Assembly: GCA_036502625.1 (NCBI GenBank)
Contig: DASXYG010000122.1
Location: 1 to 64,000, forward strand
Source: DASXYG01 sp036502625
Lineage (GTDB): Bacteria; Actinomycetota; Actinomycetes; Streptosporangiales; Streptosporangiaceae
Direction of reading: 5' to 3'
Length of the DNA stretch: 64,000 nucleotides
Position 1 is the stretch's first letter; every line of letters begins with the position of its first letter. Positions 45,359 through 54,446 of this stretch are shown here, in pieces. A program made the translations under genes and the position numbers. The notes beneath the pieces are model-generated. The model did not search any database. It was given only the letters and a program-made list of their open reading frames with translations, and was not told where the DNA came from.

Positions 45359-47254
45359 TTGCCCGGCAGACGCACACCACCGCCCGACCCGGGCTCCGCA
45401 TGGGGCACCCCCGGCGACGCGGGCCGCGGGTCGATCGCGGGGCAGGGCATGCGGGTGCTCGGCGTCGCCATCCGCGAGGAGCCGTGGATCTTCACGCTCG
45501 CGGTCGTCGGCAGCGCGGTGTACGGCTTCACCACCGTGGCGAGCGCCACCGTCCTCGGCCGGGTCACCGACCGCGTGGTGCTGCCCGCCTTCCACGACGG
45601 GCGGATCGGCTACGGCGCGCTCGTCGCCGGCATCGCGGCCATCCTCGGCGTGGCCGCGCTGAAGGTGTTCGGCATCGTGGGGCGCCGCGTGTGGGCGGGC
45701 ATCATGCAGTACCGCCTCCAGGCGACGTACCGGCGCCGCCTCACCCGCCAGTACCTCCGCCTCCCGCTGTCGTGGCACCACCGCCACCCCACCGGCCAGC
45801 TCCTGTCCAACGCGAACGCCGACGTGGAGTCCGCGTGGATGCCGATCGCGCCGCTGCCCATGGCGGTGGGCGTCGTGGTCATGCTCCTGACGTCCGTGGT
45901 GTCGATGCTGCTCACCGACCTCGTGCTGTCGATCGTCGGGCTGCTCGTCTTCCCGCTGATCGCCCTGCTCAACGTCGTCTACCAGCGGCGTCTGGCGCCG
46001 CTCGCGGCCCGCGCGCAGCAACTGCGCGCCGAGGTCAGCGAGATCGCCCACGAGAGCTTCGACGGCGCGCTCGTCGTCAAGACGCTGGGCCGCGAGGACG
46101 AGGAGACCGCGAGGTTCGCCGCGCGCGCCGAGGAGCTGCGCGACGCGAACGTGGCGGTCGGCCGGGTGCGCGGGCTGTTCGACCCCGTCCTGGAGGCGCT
46201 GCCGACGATCGGCGTGCTGGCCGTCCTGGTCGTCGGGTCCGCGCGCGTCGCCGCCAACGAGCTGCCCGCGGGCGACCTGGTGCAGGTGGCGTACCTGTTC
46301 ACGCTGCTCGCGTTCCCGATCCGGGCGCTCGGCTGGGTGCTGGGCGACCTGTCGCGCGCCGTGGTCGGCTGGACCCGCATGCGCTCGGTGCTGGACGCCA
46401 CGGGCGCGGCCGCGCACGGCGACACCGAGCTGACCGGCACCGACGCCGCGACCGTACGGATGTCCGGCGTCGACTTCACCTACACCGGCGGGCCGGGCGC
46501 CGACGTCCTGCACGGCGTCGACCTCGCGGTGCCGCCCGGCCGCACGCTCGCGGTCGTCGGGCCGACCGGCGCGGGCAAGTCCACGCTGGCGCAGCTCATG
46601 GTGCGGCTCGTCGACCCCACGTCCGGCACGGTCGCCCTCGACGGCGTGGACGCGCGCGAGCTGGCCAGCGGCGAGCTGCCGCGCGCCGCGGCGCTCGTGC
46701 CGCAGCAGACGTACCTCTTCGACGACACCGTGCGCGGCAACGTCGCCCTCGGCCTCGACGTCTCCGACGACGACGTCTGGGCGGCGCTGGGCGTCGCGCA
46801 GGCCGAGCGGTTCGTCCGCGCGCTGCCCGCCGGCCTGGACACCCGCGTGGGCGAGCGCGGCGCCACCCTGTCCGGCGGCCAGCGGCAGCGCATCGCGCTG
46901 GCCCGCGCCATCGTGCGCCGCCCGCGGCTGCTCGTCCTGGACGACGCCACGTCCGCGGTGGACCCGCGCGTCGAGGCGCGCATCCTCGCCGGGCTGCGCG
47001 ACAGCACGGAGGGGCGGCGGCCGGTGTCGGTGGTGGTCGTCGCGTACCGCAAGGCGACGATCGCGCTGGCCGACGAGGTGGCGTACGTCGAACGCGGCCG
47101 CGTCGCCGCCACGGGGGCGCATTCCGACCTCCTGGCCCGCGAGCCGGGCTACCGGGAGCTCGTCACGGCGTACGAACGCGACGCCGACGGCGGCGACCCG
47201 GTGCGCGACACCGGCACGCCCAGCCCGGACGGTGACGAGGAGGCTGTGGCGTGA
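45359..47254 (+). CDS. ABC exporter half with degenerate ATP site (first subunit)
   Basis: The 631-residue half-transporter has six membrane spans followed by an ATPase domain. Walker A is GPTGAGKST at 401-409 and the signature LSGGQRQRIALARA is intact. Walker B ends with Asp (LVLDDATSAVD, D529 where Glu is normal), and the H-loop histidine is Tyr563 (VVVAYRKAT). This protein therefore supplies the degenerate ATP site of a heterodimer. TTG 45359 is chosen for its GGAAGG site eight bases upstream; TTG 45317 is possible. Substrate unknown. The stop overlaps the second subunit's start. Confidence 0.9.
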   Translation: MPGRRTPPPDPGSAWGTPGDAGRGSIAGQGMRVLGVAIREEPWIFTLAVVGSAVYGFTTVASATVLGRVTDRVVLPAFHDGRIGYGALVAGIAAILGVAALKVFGIVGRRVWAGIMQYRLQATYRRRLTRQYLRLPLSWHHRHPTGQLLSNANADVESAWMPIAPLPMAVGVVVMLLTSVVSMLLTDLVLSIVGLLVFPLIALLNVVYQRRLAPLAARAQQLRAEVSEIAHESFDGALVVKTLGREDEETARFAARAEELRDANVAVGRVRGLFDPVLEALPTIGVLAVLVVGSARVAANELPAGDLVQVAYLFTLLAFPIRALGWVLGDLSRAVVGWTRMRSVLDATGAAAHGDTELTGTDAATVRMSGVDFTYTGGPGADVLHGVDLAVPPGRTLAVVGPTGAGKSTLAQLMVRLVDPTSGTVALDGVDARELASGELPRAAALVPQQTYLFDDTVRGNVALGLDVSDDDVWAALGVAQAERFVRALPAGLDTRVGERGATLSGGQRQRIALARAIVRRPRLLVLDDATSAVDPRVEARILAGLRDSTEGRRPVSVVVVAYRKATIALADEVAYVERGRVAATGAHSDLLAREPGYRELVTAYERDADGGDPVRDTGTPSPDGDEEAVA

Positions 47255-49056
47255 GCGCGCCCACGGAGCCCGCCGCGGGGCTGTCGGAACGGTCCATGCG
47301 GGAGTCGATGGCCTCCACGCTGCGCCGCGGGCTCGCGATGTCGCCGGAGTTCCGCCGCGGCATCGCCGGCACGCTCGTCCTCGCGCTGGTCGCCACGGCC
47401 GGGAAGGTCGTCGTACCGGTGGCCGTCCAGCAGGTCATGGACTCCGGGCTCGGCGGGAAGAACGGCCCCGACCTCGGCTACGTACGCCTCGCGGTGATCG
47501 TCTGCGCGGTGGCGGTGCTGCTCACGGCGGCCGCGTCGTACCTGATGAACGTCCGTCTGTACGTCTCCAGCGAATCGGGGCTCGCCGCGCTGCGGACGAA
47601 GGCGTTCCGCCACGTCCACGACCTCTCGGTGCTGACGCAGAACAACGAGCGGCGCGGCACCCTGGTCTCCCGCGTCACCTCCGACGTCGACCAGATCAGC
47701 ACGTTCATGCAGTCCGGCGGCATCCAGTTCCTCGTGAGCGCCGGGCAGTTGATCGTCGCGCTGGTGCTGATGGCCGTGTACTCCTGGCAGCTCACGATCG
47801 TCGTCCTGGTGTGCTTCGTGCCGCTCGGGTTCGCCGTGCGGTACTTCCAGCGGTGGGTGTCCGCCGCGTACCGCACCGTGCGCGAGCGCGTGGGCGACAT
47901 GCTGGGCGGCATCGGGGAGGCGGTCGTCGGCGCCGCGGTGATCCGCGCGCACGGCATCGAGGACCGTACGGCCGCCCGCGTCGACGAGGCCGTGGACGGC
48001 TTCAAGGACGCGCAGACCCGCGCCCAGAAGCTCGTGGCCTGGACGTTCTCCACGAGCGAACTCGTCGCGGCGCTCGCCAACGCGGGAGTCGTCGCGCTCG
48101 GCGTGTGGCTCGGCGTGGCGGGGGAGATCACCGCGGGCCGCCTCATCGCGTTCCTGTTCCTCGTCACGCTGTTCATCGCGCCGCTGCAGACCGCGACCGA
48201 GGTGCTGAACCAGGCGCAGAACGCGATCGCCGGGTGGCGCCGCGTGCTCGCCGTGCTGGACACCGAACCGGACGTCCCCGACCCCGGCGAGCGCGGCACC
48301 GACCTGCCGCGCGGCGCCGTCGACGTGGTGTTCGACGACGTGGCGTTCGCCTACCCCGGCGGCCCGACCGTGCTGCGCGACGTCGACCTGCGCATCGAGC
48401 CCCGCCGCCGGGTCGCCGTGGTGGGGGAGACCGGCTCGGGCAAGACGACGTTCGCGAAGCTGCTCACCCGGCTGATGGACCCCGTCAGCGGCCGGGTGCT
48501 GATCGACGGCACCGACCTCCGCGACGTACGCGGGCCGTCGCTGCGCGAGCGGATCGTCATGGTGCCGCAGGACGGGTTCCTGTTCGACGCGTCGCTGGCC
48601 GACAACGTCCGCTACGGCCGCCCCGGCGCGTCCGACACCGAGGTCCGCCGCGCGCTCGACGACCTCGGCCTCACCGACTGGGCGGACGGCCTCCCGAACG
48701 GCCTCGCCACCGAGGTGGGGCAGCGCGGCGAGTCGCTGTCCGCGGGGGAGCGGCAGCTCGTGGCGCTGGCGCGGGCGTACGTCGCCGACCCCGACCTCCT
48801 GGTCATGGACGAGGCCACCTCCGCCGTGGACCCCGCCACCGAGGTCCGGTTGCAGCGCGCCCTGGACGGCGTGACGCGCGGCCGTACGGCCATCTCCATC
48901 GCCCACCGCATGTCCACCGCCGAGGCGGCCGACGAGATCCTGGTCTTCGACGCGGGCCGGATCGTCCAGCGCGGCCCGCATGCCGAGCTCGCCACGGTCC
49001 CGGGCGTCTACGCCGACCTGTACGCGTCCTGGATCGCGCAGCGCTCGGCGGTGTGA
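47251..49056 (+). CDS. ABC exporter half with catalytic ATP site (second subunit)
   Basis: The 601-residue half-transporter has six spans plus an ATPase domain. Walker A GETGSGKTT, Walker B with Glu521 (LVMDEATSAVDP) and H-loop His552 (ISIAHRMST) are complete, but the signature is LSAGE (496-500) instead of LSGGQ. Together with the first subunit this forms one working and one degenerate ATP site, the classic asymmetric exporter. GTG 47251 overlaps the upstream stop by four bases, consistent with a 1:1 complex. Lipid, peptide or drug export are all possible. Confidence 0.92.
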   Translation: MSAPTEPAAGLSERSMRESMASTLRRGLAMSPEFRRGIAGTLVLALVATAGKVVVPVAVQQVMDSGLGGKNGPDLGYVRLAVIVCAVAVLLTAAASYLMNVRLYVSSESGLAALRTKAFRHVHDLSVLTQNNERRGTLVSRVTSDVDQISTFMQSGGIQFLVSAGQLIVALVLMAVYSWQLTIVVLVCFVPLGFAVRYFQRWVSAAYRTVRERVGDMLGGIGEAVVGAAVIRAHGIEDRTAARVDEAVDGFKDAQTRAQKLVAWTFSTSELVAALANAGVVALGVWLGVAGEITAGRLIAFLFLVTLFIAPLQTATEVLNQAQNAIAGWRRVLAVLDTEPDVPDPGERGTDLPRGAVDVVFDDVAFAYPGGPTVLRDVDLRIEPRRRVAVVGETGSGKTTFAKLLTRLMDPVSGRVLIDGTDLRDVRGPSLRERIVMVPQDGFLFDASLADNVRYGRPGASDTEVRRALDDLGLTDWADGLPNGLATEVGQRGESLSAGERQLVALARAYVADPDLLVMDEATSAVDPATEVRLQRALDGVTRGRTAISIAHRMSTAEAADEILVFDAGRIVQRGPHAELATVPGVYADLYASWIAQRSAV

Positions 49057-49111
49057 TCGGCGGTGTGACCGGCGGTTCGCGGGGCCGTGGGCGGGTGCGC
49101 GTCGGACGCAA

Positions 49112-49117
49112 TAGGCT
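49112..49117 (+). promoter_or_regulatory. -10 of leaderless hisI transcript
   Basis: TAGGCT ends six bases before the hisI ATG, so the expected transcription start is exactly the A of the start codon. This is one of the clearest leaderless signals in the window. Confidence 0.6.
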
Positions 49118-49123
49118 GGGGGT

Positions 49124-49480
49124 ATGGGAGATCCCGAGCCCTCCTCCGGCCTTGATCCCGCGATCGCCGCGCGCCTGAAGCGCGACGCCGACGGCCTGGT
49201 CGCCGCGATCGCGCAGCAGTACGACACCGGCGAGGTCCTGATGCTCGCGTGGATGAACGCCGAGGCCCTCCGCCGCACCCTCGCCACCGGCCGGGCCACG
49301 TACTGGTCCCGCAGCCGCGGCGAATACTGGGAGAAGGGCGCCACGTCCGGCCACACGCAGGACGTGAAGTCCGTCGCCCTCGACTGCGACGGCGACGCCC
49401 TCCTCGTGAAGGTCGACCAGCACGGCCCCGCCTGCCACACCGGCACCCGCACCTGCTTCGACGCGGACGTGCTCCGGTGA
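49124..49480 (+). CDS. hisI: Phosphoribosyl-AMP cyclohydrolase
   Basis: The 118-residue monofunctional enzyme opens the PR-AMP ring in histidine synthesis. AIAQQYDTGEVLMLAWMN, ATYWSRSRGEYWEKG, and the zinc cysteines in LDCDGDALL and HGPACHTGTRTCF are present. There is no HisE domain, so hisE must be elsewhere. It is separated from the other his genes by the ABC exporter and starts its own transcript. Its stop overlaps the GTG of the Trp-associated membrane protein. Confidence 0.95.
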   Translation: MGDPEPSSGLDPAIAARLKRDADGLVAAIAQQYDTGEVLMLAWMNAEALRRTLATGRATYWSRSRGEYWEKGATSGHTQDVKSVALDCDGDALLVKVDQHGPACHTGTRTCFDADVLR

Positions 49481-50166
49481 CGGCCCCCGAGAAGCCGGCC
49501 GCCGCGCCGGCGCGGGGCGGCGCGGGGCGGGAGATGCTGGTCGCCGCGGTGGTCTGCGCGGCCGGGGCCGGGCTCGTCCTGCTGGCCGCCGGGCGCGGAT
49601 GGGCGGACGCCACGGTGGCGATGCCCGCGCCGCTGCCCGCCCGCCACCTGTCGCTCAGCGGGGGAGACGTGGCGCCCGCGCTGAACGGGCTCGGCCTGGC
49701 AGGCCTGGCCGGGCTCGCCGGCATCATCGCGACCCGCGGCGTGGGGCGCATCGTGGTGGGCGTCCTGATCGTGGCGATCGGCGCGGGCACCGTGCTGTCG
49801 TCCATCGGCGCCACCGGCGCGGGCCGCGTCATCGCGCTGCTCCGCGAGCGCACCGCCGTCGCCGACGGCACCGCCACGCACACCGCGTCCACCGCCTGGT
49901 GGATCGCCGCGGTGGCCGGCGGCGTCCTCCTCGCCGCCGCGGGCGCCTACACCGCGGCCCGCGGCCGCCGCTGGCCCGGCATGTCCAGCCGCTACGAGGC
50001 CCCCGGCACCCCGCGCCCCCGGCCGGCCGCGCAGACCCCCGGCAACCTCTGGGACTCCCTCGACTCCGGCGCCGACCCCACCGCGGACGCCCCCGAGGCC
50101 CCCGCGGAGGCCTCCGCCGAGCCCGGCCCCGTCGCCGAGCCGCGTTCGGGCGGTCCCGCCGCCTGA
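49477..50166 (+). CDS. Trp biosynthesis-associated membrane protein (TIGR02234-like)
   Basis: The 229-residue protein has four hydrophobic spans (about 20-38, 72-87, 90-112 and 143-165) and a Pro-rich acidic tail ending after NLWDSLDSGADPT. Layout and location fit the actinobacterial Trp-operon membrane protein family, which has no known activity. In Streptomyces it lies between trpE and trpC; here it directly overlaps hisI, and trpE is missing. GTG 49477 is set by that four-base overlap. Confidence 0.8.
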   Translation: MTAPEKPAAAPARGGAGREMLVAAVVCAAGAGLVLLAAGRGWADATVAMPAPLPARHLSLSGGDVAPALNGLGLAGLAGLAGIIATRGVGRIVVGVLIVAIGAGTVLSSIGATGAGRVIALLRERTAVADGTATHTASTAWWIAAVAGGVLLAAAGAYTAARGRRWPGMSSRYEAPGTPRPRPAAQTPGNLWDSLDSGADPTADAPEAPAEASAEPGPVAEPRSGGPAA

Positions 50167-50316
50167 TTCGCGGTGTGGGGTATGTCGCAGATCCAGGCCG
50201 TAACGTCTCCTGGTGAGAGCCATGATCAGCGCTGCGTAGGCGAACCAGGGCTAACGGGTGCGTAACGAGTGAATGGCGTCCTGAGACATCGGCGCCCGGC
50301 AGGGCCCGCGGGACGC

Positions 50317-50322
50317 TACAGT
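50317..50322 (+). promoter_or_regulatory. Candidate -10 for the CD225 gene
   Basis: TACAGT in the 205-base gap places a transcription start about 43 bases before the next ATG, leaving room for its CAGGGGGG ribosome site. No -35 is recognised. The gap holds nothing else that I can name. Confidence 0.4.
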
Positions 50323-50371
50323 CTCATTTCTGTCTCTTGACCAGGAATCACACAGGGGGGCACCTCCCACA

Positions 50372-50854
50372 ATGAGCTACGGATACCCGGGCGGCGACCC
50401 GAACCAGGGCGGATACGGCGGGCAGTCTGGTCCGCAGCAGCCCGGCGGCTACGGCCAGGGCGGCGGGTACGACCCGAACCAGGGCGGATACGGCCAGTCC
50501 GGTCCGCAGCAGCCCGGCGGCGGCTACGGCGGCGGCCAGTACGGCGGTGGCTACGGCACCGGCGGTGGCGGCGGCTACGGCACCGGTGGCGGTGGCCAGC
50601 CCCCGTCCAACTGGCTGGTTCCGGCGATCATCTCGATCCTCTGCTGCTGGCCGCTGGCGATCCCGTCGATCATCTTCGCCACCCAGGTGAACTCGAAGTG
50701 GTCCGCGGGCGACTACCAGGGCGCGCAGGACTCCGCGCAGAAGGCGAAGACCTTCACGATCATCGCGTTCTCCCTCGGCGTGGTCGCGTTGATCATCAAC
50801 ATCATCCTCGCGATGGCGGGCGTCTACGCGGGCTCGACCACGTCAAGCTACTGA
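50372..50854 (+). CDS. CD225/dispanin-family membrane protein with YG-rich N-terminus
   Basis: The 160-residue protein has a Gly/Tyr/Gln/Pro-rich N-terminus (1-77) with two copies of a DPNQGGYG.SGPQQPGG unit, which at DNA level share an exact 24-base repeat (50396-50419 and 50471-50494). A CD225-type membrane module follows: SILCCWPLAIPSIIFATQV, then a hydrophilic turn with DSAQKAK, then a second span. Bacterial members are common in actinobacteria, with no settled role. ATG 50372 has a strong ribosome site. A DUF2752 gene follows by 13 bases. Confidence 0.85.
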   Translation: MSYGYPGGDPNQGGYGGQSGPQQPGGYGQGGGYDPNQGGYGQSGPQQPGGGYGGGQYGGGYGTGGGGGYGTGGGGQPPSNWLVPAIISILCCWPLAIPSIIFATQVNSKWSAGDYQGAQDSAQKAKTFTIIAFSLGVVALIINIILAMAGVYAGSTTSSY

Positions 50855-50867
50855 CGTACCCGTCGCG

Positions 50868-51293
50868 ATGAGCGTCATCTCCGCCGTGGCCCGGCTGCGC
50901 GCGCATCCCGCGCTGCTGCCGGGCCTCGTCGGCATTGGCGGCATCGCCGCGCTCGTCTACGTCTCGCAGGTCGACCCGAACCACCCGGGCCACTACCCGA
51001 CCTGCCCCTGGCTCGCGCTGACCGGAACCTACTGCCCCGGCTGCGGCACGCTCCGCATGCTGCACTCCTTCACCCACGGCCAGTTCGTCCACGGCTTCGG
51101 CCTCAACCCGCTCGGCGCGATCGTCTTCGCCTGGGCGGGGGTCGAGTACGCCCGGTGGGCGTTCGCCTCGGCCACCGGGCGGCGCTACGTCCAGTGGCCG
51201 CAGAACAAGTGGTGGGTGTGGGGCATCCTCGTCGTCATCCTCGTGTACTGGGTCGTCCGGAACCTGCCTTTCGGCGCGGCGCTCGCCCCCTGA
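50868..51293 (+). CDS. DUF2752 membrane protein
   Basis: The 141-residue protein has three hydrophobic segments (about 17-33, 78-95 and 112-132). The DUF2752 hallmark YCPGCGTLRMLHSFTHGQF lies in the middle, preceded by another Cys in PTCPWLALTG. The CPGCG cysteines are the family's conserved feature; their role is unknown. ATG 50868 has only a weak ribosome site, so coupling with the CD225 gene is likely. The pair of small membrane proteins sits directly upstream of trpC. Confidence 0.87.
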   Translation: MSVISAVARLRAHPALLPGLVGIGGIAALVYVSQVDPNHPGHYPTCPWLALTGTYCPGCGTLRMLHSFTHGQFVHGFGLNPLGAIVFAWAGVEYARWAFASATGRRYVQWPQNKWWVWGILVVILVYWVVRNLPFGAALAP

Positions 51294-51340
51294 CGTCGGT
51301 GTTGGGGCGGGGGGCCGGTCCGGCCCGTCCAAGGGGCGGC

Positions 51341-51346
51341 TACGAT
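51341..51346 (+). promoter_or_regulatory. Candidate -10 for trpCBA
   Basis: TACGAT (TAnnnT form) lies 46 bases before the trpC GTG in a 99-base gap, which also holds the GAGGGGGG ribosome site. No -35 is evident. Confidence 0.4.
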
Positions 51347-51392
51347 CGGAGGCATTCCCGGCTACACGGCTAACGAGGGGGGTCTGCCCGCT

Positions 51393-52199
51393 GTGAGCGT
51401 GCTCGACGAGATCCTTGACGGCGTACGAGCCGATCTCGCCGAGCGGCAGCGCACGGTGTCGCTCGGCGAGCTGAAGGAACGCTGCCGCACGGCTCCGCAG
51501 GCCAAAGACGCCTACGCCGCGTTGTCCGGTCCGGGCGTGTCGGTGATCGCCGAGGTCAAGCGGTCCAGCCCCTCCAAAGGCGCGCTCGCGGTCATCGCCG
51601 ACCCCGCCGCCCTCGCCGTCGACTACGAGGCCGGCGGCGCCCATGTCATCAGCGTCCTCACCGAGCGCCGCAAGTTCGGCGGCAGCCTGGAGGACCTCGC
51701 GTCCGTCCGCGCCGCGGTCGACGTACCGCTGCTCCGCAAGGACTTCGTGGTCAGCTCCTACCAACTGTGGGAGGCCCGTGCGTACGGCGCCGACCTCGTG
51801 CTGCTGATCGTGGCCGCGCTCGAGCAGCCCGCGCTGGTGTCGCTGGTCGAGCGCGCCGAGTCGATCGGCCTGCTGCCCCTCGTCGAGGTCCACACCGAGG
51901 ACGAGCTCGACCGCGCGGTGGCCGCCGGCGCCCGCGTCATCGGCGTCAACGCCCGCGACCTCACCACGCTGAAGGTCGACCGCGAGGTCTTCACCCGCAT
52001 CGCGCCCCGCATCCCGGCGACCGTCATCAAGATCGCCGAGTCGGGCGTGCGCGGCCCGCACGACCTCCTGGCCTACGCCGGATCCGGCGCCGACGCGGTG
52101 CTCGTCGGCGAGTCCGTCGTCGTCGGCGGCAACCCGCGCTCCGCGGTCGCCGACCTCGTGACGGCCGGCGCCCACCCCGCCCTGCGGGACCGCCGATGA
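51393..52199 (+). CDS. trpC: Indole-3-glycerol phosphate synthase
   Basis: The 268-residue barrel enzyme makes indole-3-glycerol phosphate. VIAEVKRSSPSKGALA, FGGSLEDLASVRAAVDVPLLRKDF, the LVEVHTEDELDRAV block, IGVNARDL and IAESGVRGPHDL are all present. GTG 51393 has a strong GAGGGGGG site. It is the first enzyme gene of trpCBA here. Its stop overlaps the ATG of a 21-codon leader-type ORF. Confidence 0.96.
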   Translation: MSVLDEILDGVRADLAERQRTVSLGELKERCRTAPQAKDAYAALSGPGVSVIAEVKRSSPSKGALAVIADPAALAVDYEAGGAHVISVLTERRKFGGSLEDLASVRAAVDVPLLRKDFVVSSYQLWEARAYGADLVLLIVAALEQPALVSLVERAESIGLLPLVEVHTEDELDRAVAAGARVIGVNARDLTTLKVDREVFTRIAPRIPATVIKIAESGVRGPHDLLAYAGSGADAVLVGESVVVGGNPRSAVADLVTAGAHPALRDRR

Positions 52200-52261
52200 C
52201 GCACGCGGCGCTGGCCCTCCGCGGAGGGCGATGGCTTTGGGGAACACGCCGGTCCGTGTGA
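52196..52261 (+). CDS. Trp-codon leader peptide before trpB
   Basis: A 21-codon ORF begins at ATG 52196, overlapping the trpC TGA by four bases, so ribosomes leaving trpC could translate it. It carries two Trp codons close together (residues 13 and 15, in GGRWLWG; codons at 52232 and 52238), far above chance for such a short peptide. It ends 89 bases before trpB and is followed by alternative RNA pairings. It looks like a sensor peptide; a shrunken relic of the small trpM/trpX gene found here in Streptomyces is another reading. Confidence 0.6.
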   Translation: MTHAALALRGGRWLWGTRRSV

Positions 52262-52328
52262 TCCCCGTACGGGCCGGGCGTGTTCCCGGAGAACCCGCTT
52301 CCCTGTTCGACCAGCGGGTTGACGCCCG
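52242..52328 (+). promoter_or_regulatory. Possible trpB attenuator with alternative hairpins
   Basis: Segment GAACACGCC (52242-52250, just after the Trp codons) pairs with GGCGTGTTC (52277-52285). The overlapping segment CGGGCGT (52275-52281) pairs instead with ACGCCCG (52322-52328), enclosing a third hairpin AACCCGCT (52292-52299) with AGCGGGTT (52313-52320). The two states exclude each other, as in attenuation. There is no U-run, so an effect on trpB translation (site AAAGGA at 52343-52348) or on Rho is more likely than a classic terminator. This rests on hand folding only. Confidence 0.45.
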
Positions 52329-52350
52329 CGTCCCGTAGAAGCAAAGGATC

Positions 52351-53585
<1,235 letters not shown>

Positions 53586-53589
<4 letters not shown>

Positions 53590-54383
53590 CCGCGCTGTCG
53601 GACGCCTTCACCACGGCGGCGAACGAGCACCGCGCCGCGCTCGTCGGCTACCTCCCGGCCGGGTTCCCCAGCGTCGAGGGCGCGGTGGACGCCGCGAAGG
53701 CCATGGTCGCGGCCGGGGTGGACATCGTCGAGGTCGGGCTGCCGTACTCCGACCCGCTGATGGACGGCCCCACGATCCAGGACGCCGTGCACCAGGCGCT
53801 CGTCGGCGGTGTCCGCGTGCGCGACGTACTGGCCAGCGTCGAGGCCATCGCGGCCACCGGCGCGGCCACGCTGATCATGACGTACTGGAACCCGATCGAC
53901 CACTACGGAGTCGACGCGTTCGCCCGCGACCTCGCGGCGGCCGGCGGCACCGGGCTGATCACCCCGGACCTCACGCCGGAGGAGGCCGGCCCGTGGCTGG
54001 CCGCCTCCGACGCGCACGGCCTCGACCGCGTGTTCCTCGTCGCGCCCAGCTCGACCGAGGAGCGGATCAAGGAGATCACCGGCGTGTCGCGCGGCTTCGT
54101 GTACGCCGCGTCGATCATGGGCGTGACCGGGGCGCGCGACCGCGTGGGCGGCGCCGCCGCCGACCTGGTGGCGCGGACGAAGGCGCAGACCGCGCTGCCG
54201 GTCGCGGTGGGCCTCGGGGTGCGCGACGGCGCGCAGGCCGCCGAGGTGGCGTCCTTCGCCGACGGCGTCATCGTCGGCTCCGCGTTCGTCCAGCGGCTCC
54301 TCGACGCCCCGGACCCCGCGTCCGGGGTGCGCGCGGCGGCCGACCTCGCGGCGGACCTCGCCGCGGGCGTCCGCAACCGCTGA
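53586..54383 (+). CDS. trpA: Tryptophan synthase alpha chain
   Basis: The 265-residue barrel enzyme cleaves indole-3-glycerol phosphate. VGYLPAGFPSVEG, the VEVGLPYSDPLMDGPTIQ block with its catalytic Glu and Asp, MTYWNPIDHYGVD, and the VTGAR and VGLGVRD phosphate region are present. GTG 53586 overlaps trpB. A large terminator follows within ten bases. Confidence 0.96.
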
Positions 54384-54390
54384 GATTCCG

Positions 54391-54442
54391 CGTACGGCAA
54401 GCGGCCCGCGACCGGCACCGGTCGCGGGCCGTTCGCCGTACG
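54391..54442. terminator. Long bidirectional terminator between trpA and a DsbA-like gene
   Basis: A perfect 14-bp inner stem pairs CGGCCCGCGACCGG (54402-54415) with CCGGTCGCGGGCCG (54418-54431). It is extended by an outer stem CGTACGGC (54391-54398) with GCCGTACG (54435-54442). It lies between the trpA stop (54383) and the convergent minus-strand gene stop (54447). Confidence 0.88.
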
Positions 54443-54446
54443 CGGG

